The notes beneath the pieces were generated by a model. That model worked only from the letters and a program-made list of their open reading frames with translations, was not told where the DNA came from and searched no databases. Positions 1 through 9,000 of a stretch of 64,000 nt of DNA are shown here, piece by piece. The DNA comes from Ignavibacteria bacterium. GTDB taxonomy: Bacteria; Bacteroidota; Ignavibacteria; Kapaibacteriales; Kapaibacteriaceae. A program made the translations under genes and the position numbers. Position 1 is the stretch's first letter, and every line of letters starts with the position of its first letter. The stretch spans positions 1 through 64,000 of the forward strand of contig JACPPD010000006.1 in NCBI GenBank assembly GCA_016191145.1, given 5' to 3'.

Positions 1-185
1 TCGCCATGTACCGATCGTTCTTCGCCACGTGTCATCGTAATTCTATCAATCCGTACAATTGGCTGCGATACGTTCTTACGCAGATTAATACCACTGCTCC
101 CGTCAACTATCAAACGTTATTACCGCATCGCATAGATACGTTGCTGCTCAGCTAACTTGTAAGATGTACTTGCTGGAGCGGATAC
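1..185 (+). mobile_element. IS66-family element, 3' end (left part outside window)
   Basis: Right end of an IS66 element whose remainder lies before the window. The last 25 bases carry the same terminal repeat (AGATGTACTTGCTGG followed by AGCGGATAC) that closes the fuller IS66 copy ending at 17801. This makes it a second, slightly diverged copy of the same element type. Confidence 0.85.
3..155 (+). CDS. tnpC: IS66 transposase (TnpC), C-terminal 50 residues
   Basis: Partial reading frame entering from the left edge and ending at a TAA. The visible 50 residues (starting AMYRSFFATC, ending DTLLLS) align almost residue for residue with the C-terminus of the TnpC at 16226-17771. This is the region after the catalytic core in IS66 DDE transposases. 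Whether the complete gene is intact cannot be seen from this window. Confidence 0.85.
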   Translation, partial: AMYRSFFATCHRNSINPYNWLRYVLTQINTTAPVNYQTLLPHRIDTLLLS

Positions 186-282
186 ATTGCAATTGAAAAT
201 CGTTAAAATCGAAGTTTCCAGCGGGTACTGATCAAGCTACACCATTAATTAGTGCGGAACGTCAACTAGGATTCTTTCAAGA

Positions 283-314
283 GAAAAATGCCGTTGGCAC
301 GAGCCAACGGCATT
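283..314 (-). terminator. Rho-independent terminator of the minus-strand secretion locus
   Basis: A perfect 12-bp stem (AATGCCGTTGGC / GCCAACGGCATT) with an ACGA loop. On the minus strand it is followed by a run of five T. It lies about 40 bases past the stop of the Cys-rich gene and closes the operon read leftwards from 11.4 kb. Confidence 0.85.
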
Positions 315-353
315 AAAAATAATGAGAGTTGTGCTTCAGCTCTGATGGTCAAA

Positions 354-935
354 CTACCACGAGCACTCACCTTCAAGACACACACCGGGACACTGGTCCT
401 GTCCGTATGGTGGGCACCCATTCAATCGTGGATACAATTCGGCCGGTGGAGGCGTAATAGTGTTCTTAACTAACCATTCGTAACCACCGGGGCTGGTATA
501 GCAGTATACAAGCTTAACTTCACAATAGCAATTGCTGGCGCAGGGAATAATACATGTTGAAGGATAATTCACCTCAATTGTATAACACATTGGAAACCGA
601 ATGATCACTTCATTGTTGCATGGCCATTCTCCCGGTGGGTAATTATTATTCCATTGATCACTATTTGGATCACAGATACCGAATGCATTCGTGAGGAGCA
701 ATTCTTTAGCAGCCAACTTGAAGAGTTCCCCAGGCTGCGATCCAATGGAAGCAGTAGTACACACTGTATCCATTTTAACAATATAGTGGTTCGAGTCTAT
801 GGTTGTGACACGTGCCACTGCAGAACCGAACGACACGTCATATTGATTGGGACCCTGCGCCTGCAAATTCTGTAAACCGAAAAAACCCAGCGCGGCAAAC
901 GCGGTGACGATAATGGAAACAAACTTTGTCGACAT
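354..935 (-). CDS. Small secreted cysteine-rich protein of unknown function
   Basis: 193 residues with a clear signal peptide (hydrophobic stretch from about residue 5, Ala-Gln-Ala cleavage region near 27) and roughly fifteen cysteines in the mature part, several in close pairs, suggesting a disulfide-stabilised extracellular protein. The start is fixed by a GAGGAG Shine-Dalgarno about 6 bases upstream. It is the last gene of the minus-strand secretion locus, downstream of the PKD/Ig-like T9SS protein. A similar protein (signal peptide, many cysteines, TPPPAEL versus VDPPTC-like tail region, the same ATGAGGA leader) is encoded at 35349, again beside T9SS genes. I do not recognise a named family. 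A partner of the large adhesin/protease-like products is only an inference from position. Confidence 0.7.
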   Translation of the reverse strand: MSTKFVSIIVTAFAALGFFGLQNLQAQGPNQYDVSFGSAVARVTTIDSNHYIVKMDTVCTTASIGSQPGELFKLAAKELLLTNAFGICDPNSDQWNNNYPPGEWPCNNEVIIRFPMCYTIEVNYPSTCIIPCASNCYCEVKLVYCYTSPGGYEWLVKNTITPPPAELYPRLNGCPPYGQDQCPGVCLEGECSW

Positions 936-1037
936 CTCTACTCCTCATATTTGTAATAAAAAAGAAAACAGGATTGACATTAAGATTTTCTTACATAAAC
1001 AAATTCCAAAGTTAATATGGTCGGACCAAGCAACTCT

Positions 1038-4000
1038 TTATTCTATCCAAAGAGGATAATCAATATATTGACTACCCGTCATCACCCTCAGCACATAGAA
1101 ACCTCTGTCCAGCAGTGATGATATTTCTGAAGCCGGCCATGAACTGTCTGTCTTGAAGGAAACGCACTGTCGACCCGTCAAATCAAAAACCACCACCTCA
1201 TACGCCTGGTCCCAAAGAATATTTCGCAATTTCAAACCGCATCCGGTAAGCCACAACTCACCTTCAACAAGGTGCAGCGAATCACAGGCCTGTTTCGGAT
1301 TTTTTACTTCCCCGGTAACTACTACTGACTGTATCGCTGAAAGGTACGTTTGCCATAATATCTCCGTTGAACCAACGGCATTCAATTTCATTTCAATGGG
1401 AGTGCCGTTCTGTCCGTTGGATAGTATCGAACCGTTATCAATCTCCAAAGGAATGGCTGCCGGCCACAGGGACTTGACCTGAATGGTTATTGGAAATGCA
1501 ATCTCATCACTGGCACTGAGAGAGACGGTTGATCTGACAGTATTACCAGCCTGCGCAATTGCTGAACCAAACGTCAGACTTACTTCTGATCCTGGTAATA
1601 CTTCAATCACAGCGGTATCGAGCGCAACACACCCAAATTCTGTTTGAACTTCAGAAATGTACTTCGTTGATCTTACCGCTTCAAAATTGAACGTCGGATC
1701 AGTTCCGACAACATTCCCTGCAGAATCGTACCACACAATCTTCTCAAAGCTGCCAACAGCGTTCAGACTCGCTGGACCCTTACAACCACTGTAATCGTTA
1801 ACAACGACACTTGGTTTGGATACGTGAATACGAACAGTCCCCGTGTCAGCACAGCCGAATGAAGTTTGAGACATCACAACAATACTGGTGTCTGCTTCGG
1901 GCATGTATGTAACTCCTGCGACCACTAATGTCGTACCAAAACATATCGTAGTATCAGCATCATCTACCTGTCGAGGGCGCTCCACCTCAACGGTTATACT
2001 TGCTGAATTCTCGCAGCCAGCATCTGTTGTTGCAACGACCCGGTATGTGGTTCGTGTAAGGGGACTAACCAACACTTCGTTGGTGTAGCTGATTGTATCT
2101 CGTACACCGGCAATCCATACAACGTTGTACTGGGAATCAGCCACAACATCTGCCGTCAACAATGTCGTGCTGCCAAAACATAGTGATGTATCACCACGCG
2201 TTCTCACTGAAGGCAGGGCTGATACAGACACGGTCACGGTTGCAGTATCCAGGCAATCTCCGGAACGTACTTCGACATTGTAGGTCGTTGTCTGTACAGG
2301 TCTGGCAACAACGATTCCGCTGTCGGTCCTCGAAAGACCGAGCGCAGGCCACCAGGTGAACACCGTGCCACCAGTAGCCTGTAGAATTGTAGATTCACCT
2401 TCGCAAATACGCACGTCTCGGGAAGCTTGTGCAATTAACTTATCTTGTGTTACTATTACTGTATCCCACGTAACGCAGCCATTGCTGTCAGTACCCTCCA
2501 CTGCATACACTGTTTTTGCGGCACTCGGTGATACCAACGTTGTTCCTGAATTTGGATTTTGTAATCCTGCCGATGGTTTCCATCGATACGACTTGGCTCC
2601 GCTTGCTGTAAGAATGCCCTTCTGACCAGGGCAAACCGTAATATCAGGACCTGCATCAACATTAGGGGGTTCGAGGACAAAACACTTGCGTTCTATAGTA
2701 TCGATTCCGATTGAATTCTGAACGATCAAACGCACACGATGCTCACCAGGGGTGGAATAGACGATGCATGGTGGGTTCTTTCCTTCAAATGTTGACGGCA
2801 TACCTCCTTCAAACTCCCAATTCCATTGATACACGTTCGCGTATGAGAGGTCGGTGATATGAGAGCAATTAAGAATGCATACAGTGTCTGTTTTAAAATC
2901 CGCTCTGGCCCATAAGCAGGATGTGGAATCAGCGCGGAGTGTTAACTGATTAACCAGGTCGGGCATGCCGCCGAAATCCGGTTGCCAGCTATAGGGCCAA
3001 CCACCGTCAAACATCCATTGCTTGGTTAAGGTGTCGACCTGCTCTCCTTTCTCATCAGGATGGTCGACCCGAAACACCTGATTAAACATTGAAAAGTAAA
3101 TCTTGCAATCCGGTGACAACGTATGTGGCACGTATCCATGCGGATTGTACCAAGCCAGCGTACCGAGCGAAAGAGTAGTAACCGGAACTAACGTGTCTGC
3201 CTGTATACTTAAGTCAAACTGATGGATCACATTCTCTGTATCCGACTGTTTTGTTATGCGATACCCGGGGACCCACGCGTATCGTCCGGAAGCACTGAAT
3301 GCAGGGTTGTTAGCCATGTTGGGCTGAGACAACGTCTTGTGTGTGCGAAATGTGCCGGAGTTTGGATCGAAAGCAAGAATCTGTCTTCCAATCGAAGCCA
3401 GTCTGCCATCAACACTGAATTCCATTTTCCCTTTGACATTGGCTTGGCATATAACCTCCGTCCTTACTGGTCGAGACAAAATGCTGTCTTCGAATTTGAA
3501 GGCATACAATACAACTGAGCTTGAAGTGAACCCCGCCCCCTTGAGAAACGGAAAGACAATCCAAATTCTATTCAAAGTTGCGAACGAAGCAATACCTACC
3601 ATTTCTGTCTGATGCTCCACACTTGTATCAATGCTTTGTAATGCGTTGAATGCAGAGTCAACCAATGAAACTTCTCTTCGGTCCAGATCAATTACAGACA
3701 AGGAGTAATCCTGATACCCACCCAGAGTAATCGGTTCTGATTTATTTATTGGTGTGATGAAATACAGAGTACGTGGGTTCGACAAACTCGGCACAAGACC
3801 AATCTGACTTGTCGACGACGTGAACATATCGTCGTTTCGGAAAGGTTCCGCTCTCTTTAATGACCCCTTCCAAAAAATTGTATCCATTCTGATATTGCCC
3901 CTCGCATCCTTGTAATCTGCAACACTTCGAACACCTGTTGCATCAACGAACAGGCCACTTGGTTCAAACGGTCCAATCCACTGGCATGAGAGACCCTCTC

Positions 4001-4184
4001 TGTATGTCATGTGTGGACCTTGACCAGGAAAGACATATTGCTTAGTTCCGGCTGAATTCCATTTCCTGATACTTCCGTCGCGATACACCCACCATCGATT
4101 CCAACCCGGATCTTGTGCATACAAGCTACCCATTGCCATAAAAACGGCAACTATGTGTAATAGCCTTTGGATGACCAATGACAT
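1038..4184 (-). CDS. Large secreted PKD/Ig-like protein with T9SS type A sorting domain
   Basis: About 1048 residues. The ATG at 4184 (MSLVIQRLL...) gives a clean signal peptide ending near LYAQ; a TTG four codons upstream is the alternative start. The N-terminal ~400 residues look like a beta-propeller-like repeat region. A PKD domain follows (YQWNWEFEGG, then PGEHRVRLIV), then at least five Ig-like modules each opening with a Cys-containing motif (TVCPGQ, RICEGE, SLCFGS, TICFGT, YSGCKG). The C-terminal ~70 residues (VVVFDLTGRQ, then RGFYVLRV) match the Por-secretion type A sorting domain that directs export across the outer membrane and surface anchoring. Probable cell-surface or released protein; ligand unknown. 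Third gene of the locus, 39 bases after its upstream neighbour. Confidence 0.75.
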   Translation of the reverse strand: MSLVIQRLLHIVAVFMAMGSLYAQDPGWNRWWVYRDGSIRKWNSAGTKQYVFPGQGPHMTYREGLSCQWIGPFEPSGLFVDATGVRSVADYKDARGNIRMDTIFWKGSLKRAEPFRNDDMFTSSTSQIGLVPSLSNPRTLYFITPINKSEPITLGGYQDYSLSVIDLDRREVSLVDSAFNALQSIDTSVEHQTEMVGIASFATLNRIWIVFPFLKGAGFTSSSVVLYAFKFEDSILSRPVRTEVICQANVKGKMEFSVDGRLASIGRQILAFDPNSGTFRTHKTLSQPNMANNPAFSASGRYAWVPGYRITKQSDTENVIHQFDLSIQADTLVPVTTLSLGTLAWYNPHGYVPHTLSPDCKIYFSMFNQVFRVDHPDEKGEQVDTLTKQWMFDGGWPYSWQPDFGGMPDLVNQLTLRADSTSCLWARADFKTDTVCILNCSHITDLSYANVYQWNWEFEGGMPSTFEGKNPPCIVYSTPGEHRVRLIVQNSIGIDTIERKCFVLEPPNVDAGPDITVCPGQKGILTASGAKSYRWKPSAGLQNPNSGTTLVSPSAAKTVYAVEGTDSNGCVTWDTVIVTQDKLIAQASRDVRICEGESTILQATGGTVFTWWPALGLSRTDSGIVVARPVQTTTYNVEVRSGDCLDTATVTVSVSALPSVRTRGDTSLCFGSTTLLTADVVADSQYNVVWIAGVRDTISYTNEVLVSPLTRTTYRVVATTDAGCENSASITVEVERPRQVDDADTTICFGTTLVVAGVTYMPEADTSIVVMSQTSFGCADTGTVRIHVSKPSVVVNDYSGCKGPASLNAVGSFEKIVWYDSAGNVVGTDPTFNFEAVRSTKYISEVQTEFGCVALDTAVIEVLPGSEVSLTFGSAIAQAGNTVRSTVSLSASDEIAFPITIQVKSLWPAAIPLEIDNGSILSNGQNGTPIEMKLNAVGSTEILWQTYLSAIQSVVVTGEVKNPKQACDSLHLVEGELWLTGCGLKLRNILWDQAYEVVVFDLTGRQCVSFKTDSSWPASEISSLLDRGFYVLRVMTGSQYIDYPLWIE

Positions 4185-4223
4185 ACGAGATTCCAATTCC
4201 AGAACAACTATCCCTGTCTGTCG

Positions 4224-6092
4224 TTACTGTACCAACACAATTCGTCTTTCCTGGTTTCCCGATGAATCGGTGAGTACCAAGGCGATAATTCCAGATAATT
4301 CGACCGTTGAAATCACGTTTTCGAATCCCATACGAGACATCTTCAGACTGACAGCATTACCAAGGAGGTCGTAAGCCAAAATCGAAACTGCTTCAGATTC
4401 TCGATTGCCACGAATTCTAATCTCATTTCCTTTGGTAATAACCTGAAACGCATCACCATCTGCCACACCATCGCTGAAAACATCAGTGATGCCCACGGAT
4501 ACTACCTGCGAGAACACATCGCAGCCATTGTTGTTTCGTCCCTTAACCATGTAGCGACCGGGCTTAGGCATCTGGATGACAGAATCACCATAAACTGTAC
4601 CGACGTAAGCACCGGGAAGCTGCCATGGAATGCCGTCCTTGTACCACATGTACGGACCGTCCTTATAACTGCACGTGATCTTGTACGGTATGTCATTGTC
4701 ATCCCACAGTCTGACGTCGGGTGTTCCTGAGATTGGAATCACAGAATCGACAAACCGCTGTTGTCCGAGTATAGGATCTTGTACAATGAAAGAGAAACGC
4801 ATTGGCAATGACGAGTCGACAGCATTCACTTCGACCGTTGCCAGCATGTTGTTTTGTGTGGTCGTGTAGGTGAGCGCCGCATTACTTGTCGTTGCATCTT
4901 CAAGCCAAATTGCTTCCAGTTGGCGGCCACCGATGACGAACTCGACGCCTCCGCAAACGTACATGCGATCAATGCGCGAGATAGGACGACTATCACCTGT
5001 AGAGATAACAACATCAGATCCGTTGGGGTGAACATTACCGGCAAGATCGTAGAACATTCCTTCCACCATTGCCTTCATCAGAGGCAACAGGCTGTCAGCA
5101 GGCTTTAAAGGTCGCGTTGAATCAGAGGCCCTCACAATTCGAACACAAGTGGAGTCACCTGATTTCAGTCGATAAAATCCATCTTCTTCCCAACCGTACC
5201 AGCTGTCAGCACTGTCTACCATCGCATCGAAAGTCCAGCATTCGCCTCGATACAGACCTTTTTGCCACTTCAGTTCACCACTGTTCCAGTACTCGGTATA
5301 GAACCGTGCTCTGCCCGGGCGCCATTTATACAAAAATTGACCCGCAACCACCGTATCTCGCACGATTGCCAAACCCGTTATGTCGAGACTGGAATCATAA
5401 TTCGAATACTCACGCCTCGCAACGAACCATGTTTTGCCATGATTCAGACTCATTTGAATCTCAGAAGGGTCTGTTCCGGCTTCAATCATCGTTGTAACCA
5501 TCAGACCATTGGGAGGCAAGACATAGTAATTTTCACGTGTAAAGGCTCCCATTATCGCCGCCCTGGATGCGCCGTTGTCTAAACTGTAGTACAGAATGCC
5601 CCCACCTAACCAAAACAGAATTCCTCTGTAGTCTCTGAATAGTTGGAAGGTTTCACCGCCAACATCATAGGCTGAGTTGAATATGGTGGAATCGAAGGTT
5701 GGTGTCCAGGATCTGCCAGCATCGGTACTTGTGATAAAACCACCAAACCATCGATTGTGAGGAGACAACAGATTCCCACCCCTGAGTCTCACCATTTTGG
5801 AATACGAAAAATCCGGTGCGTCGACATTTTCTATTGCCCACGTTACGCCTCCGTCCCAAGACCGACTTACAACTGGCTGTGAGCACTCATAAATGCCACG
5901 CCCGGGGGTCAAATTCCCGCAATTGATGTATGCTCCAATCAGTGAGCCATCCGTGCACGGCAGCCATCCGCGAGCACCCGTGACGTGAAGTAATGAATCC
6001 CGTACATGGAAAGGATTGTCGCTGGCGCAAAGCTGCGCCGGCAGCAAAATGCCGAAGAGTAGAACACTCATTCTGATAAGAGTCCAGATCAT
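4224..6092 (-). CDS. Secreted Asp-box (BNR) repeat protein with T9SS type A sorting domain
   Basis: 622 residues. A signal peptide (residues 1-24) is followed by repeated Asp-box motifs of the S-x-D-x-G-x-x-W kind (SWDGGVTW, STDAGRSW, SLNHGKTW), typical of sialidase/Vps10-like beta-propellers. No sialidase catalytic Arg triad is evident, so an enzymatic role should not be assumed. The C-terminal ~80 residues (ILAYDLLGNAV, then the ERRIVLVQ end) form a T9SS type A sorting signal. The start codon overlaps the stop of the upstream protease gene by four bases, so the two are almost certainly co-translated. Likely an exported surface protein. Confidence 0.75.
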   Translation of the reverse strand: MIWTLIRMSVLLFGILLPAQLCASDNPFHVRDSLLHVTGARGWLPCTDGSLIGAYINCGNLTPGRGIYECSQPVVSRSWDGGVTWAIENVDAPDFSYSKMVRLRGGNLLSPHNRWFGGFITSTDAGRSWTPTFDSTIFNSAYDVGGETFQLFRDYRGILFWLGGGILYYSLDNGASRAAIMGAFTRENYYVLPPNGLMVTTMIEAGTDPSEIQMSLNHGKTWFVARREYSNYDSSLDITGLAIVRDTVVAGQFLYKWRPGRARFYTEYWNSGELKWQKGLYRGECWTFDAMVDSADSWYGWEEDGFYRLKSGDSTCVRIVRASDSTRPLKPADSLLPLMKAMVEGMFYDLAGNVHPNGSDVVISTGDSRPISRIDRMYVCGGVEFVIGGRQLEAIWLEDATTSNAALTYTTTQNNMLATVEVNAVDSSLPMRFSFIVQDPILGQQRFVDSVIPISGTPDVRLWDDNDIPYKITCSYKDGPYMWYKDGIPWQLPGAYVGTVYGDSVIQMPKPGRYMVKGRNNNGCDVFSQVVSVGITDVFSDGVADGDAFQVITKGNEIRIRGNRESEAVSILAYDLLGNAVSLKMSRMGFENVISTVELSGIIALVLTDSSGNQERRIVLVQ

Positions 6093-9000
6093 TTCATCAT
6101 AGTAATGATACTGGCCTGCCTGCCAGTAAGACTTGTTAACTCAACTACATAAGTTCCATCTACTGAATGCAGATCCGGGAGAATAATTTCATCGTCAGTA
6201 GACAAACTGGCGAGCATCAAACTATATACAGTTGTCCCCAATAAGTCATAAACGGAGATTTTCACATCCTTCTGAGCTGTTCCGGAATAGCGTATCGTGA
6301 AAGACCCAGTGGATGGATTCGGATAAGAGACAAAAGTTGTGGATACCTCTGTTCTTTCACTCAATTGATCGTTCTGAAATGGCTGCTTTGAGAAGCCGTC
6401 CGGCCGTTTGGCGTGTTCTACTTCTAACGTCTTAAGGCTATTCAGCGTATCGCGCCTCTCAACAAAACCGATTGCAGTATCGCCCATTACGCCAAGCCAA
6501 TCGGAAAGCAAATTCACGTCGATGGAATCAAACCCGCCAAACACCGTAATTCTAGCTGTGTCCAACCAACCCTTTGCATTTATGTAGTCTTCGTTAAAGA
6601 CTAACAAATCGACTCTACCCAGAATGCCTTTCTCGCGCAGGCTCTTCGGTTGAGTAGTGTCCAGCCCAATAGACTTTAATGTGTCAGCTAGTTCGTCAAC
6701 AACTGAGTCTGCCTGTGGATGACCTTCGGCTGCAACAATTGCCACTGAAATAGAAGCTGAACGGCTGGCAACACTGATTCCACGATTACTCAATATGTAG
6801 AGTGCCGCCGGATATGCTCGTTTTGCAAACGCCGTGTCACCCTCCAATATATCTCCGGCAACGAATGACAATACGTCAAAGTTGGCTGGATTTATCGTGC
6901 TCAAGGCTCTGTTCGGATCAAAAGGGTTTCCATCTTCCACCGGAAGAGCAACGCACTCGAATTCAACTTCGAGTTCACGTGTCAACTCGGAACATTGTTC
7001 AGTACCGTACGGGTGTTGACCATCGCGAAGATCCACCACGTCTGGTGGTATGACGACAAGAGCATTCCTTCGAATAAGCTGAACCTGATCGTACGTCCAC
7101 TCATTAGTTGACACATCAATTGTGACGGGAGGCGTTTGATCCTCTTTTTGAAGCTGGAATCGCTGTAAGCTATTCCCTGCACTAAATACATTCTTACCAC
7201 ACTTTACATTCACCAATCCGGTAGGGCCCATGAACATGTCAGCATCCTCATTCCCTTTTCGATAAGGATTTGAAAGTCGGTTGGACCCCACGAACAGATT
7301 CCTACCGTTAACATAGGCATCACCCTGATTGGTTTGCATTGACGTCCGAAAAGCAAATTTATCACGAGCGTCGATGGTACCAGAATGTGCGTGCAAGCCG
7401 GTTCCATAGTACGACAGCTCGTTATTCCTACAAAATGCTAACACTTCTCCGTTAATGAACAATCCTGACCCAACCCACTTCACCTCGTTGCCTGAAGAAA
7501 TGAGAGAGTTAACTGACGAACCCATCTCAGCACCAATTCGATTGTCAAACACAAAGGAATAAGCATTGAATCTGCTGGTAATGGCATTAACACAGCCACT
7601 CAAGTCGTTATCACAAACTTTGGCACTCCTGACAATAATGCCATCGGCGAGCCCGCCCAATTTGTTTCCGCTCACAACAGAAGGTGGACCTTCAATATTC
7701 ACACCATAGAACAAAAAGGCGAACTTGTTCTCGATAACTTTATACGTACCTATTCCCGTGATACTCAGCCCGGCTACGGGATAATCATTGACTTCCCTCG
7801 TTAGAGATCGATAATTTAAAGAAGTAATAATCTTACCAGCAACGTCAGTGAATGAACAATTTGAAACCGTGAGATCTCGCACAAGACGCATCCCACTCAA
7901 GTAATTGAATAACGAGACTCCTCCAAATTCATCTCGTTGTTTACGAAATGGTTGTTTTAACCATTTTGACGAGAAAAATGTACCTTTTCTATAATCTTCT
8001 TTAATCTCATTTCCTGTGAAGACGTCCCGATTGGTTCTGAACTCACAGTTTGCAAGTTTACCTGCTACCAGCGTTGAGCCTTCGAGCGACAAGATCGGTG
8101 TGTTAAGAGTTGTTACGAACACATTCTCAAACTTGGTGTACTGAGCATACAGATAGAAATTCAGGCGCTGATCCAAAGGATCGGTTGTCGGTGCCCCGTT
8201 TGGGTATATCCACGCTTCGGGCAAAATGTTGAGGTTGGCAAAATCGACGTGATTAAGTGTCGAACAGTTTGCGTTTGGCTCAACAGCACTCTTCACCGTT
8301 ACTTTCATCGCCTCAGAAGAGCTCGTTCCGGCAATCACGAGTTTCCCATGAACGTTGTTCTCGCGGTCCAGAAACTGGAGTGTCGAACCGGGTGAAACTG
8401 TTAAGAGGCCATTAGCTCTTACGTTGAGTGCGCCAACTTTCAGTGTAGAAAACTGATCAACCATGACAGAACCACCGGCCTTTATCTCAACGGGCACATT
8501 CAGTTTGCAGGTTGTATTGGTAGGGATGCGTATTCCCTCACTTGCCTCGATGACCAACCCGGGAGCATTGCCGTCGAGTTTCTCAATAAAACTCTTATCG
8601 ACTGTAGAAATTTTGCCACCAGACTTAACAATGACTTTATACACTTTTACATTTGGGAATATTTCTGTCATCGCATCACCGACTTCGAGTTTTGCACCAT
8701 CATTAATGACCAGTTCTGCATCGATCACAACTTCTTCGGCTTTTGCATCAATAACCAATTTGCCGCCATTGACTGCACCTTGTTTCACATCCAATACAAT
8801 ACAGTCGTTCGCATTATTCGTTCTCATGTCAAGGATGCGTGATCCATGCATCATTCTCAAGGTAGCACCACGCTTGACAACAACTTTGGCACCGTCATAT
8901 AAATACATTGTTGATCCGGGCATCATGGTGACTGTCCCTGATTCGATGACGATAGTACTGTTACCACGTACCCACATCGCATCATGCAGCTCGCCATTCG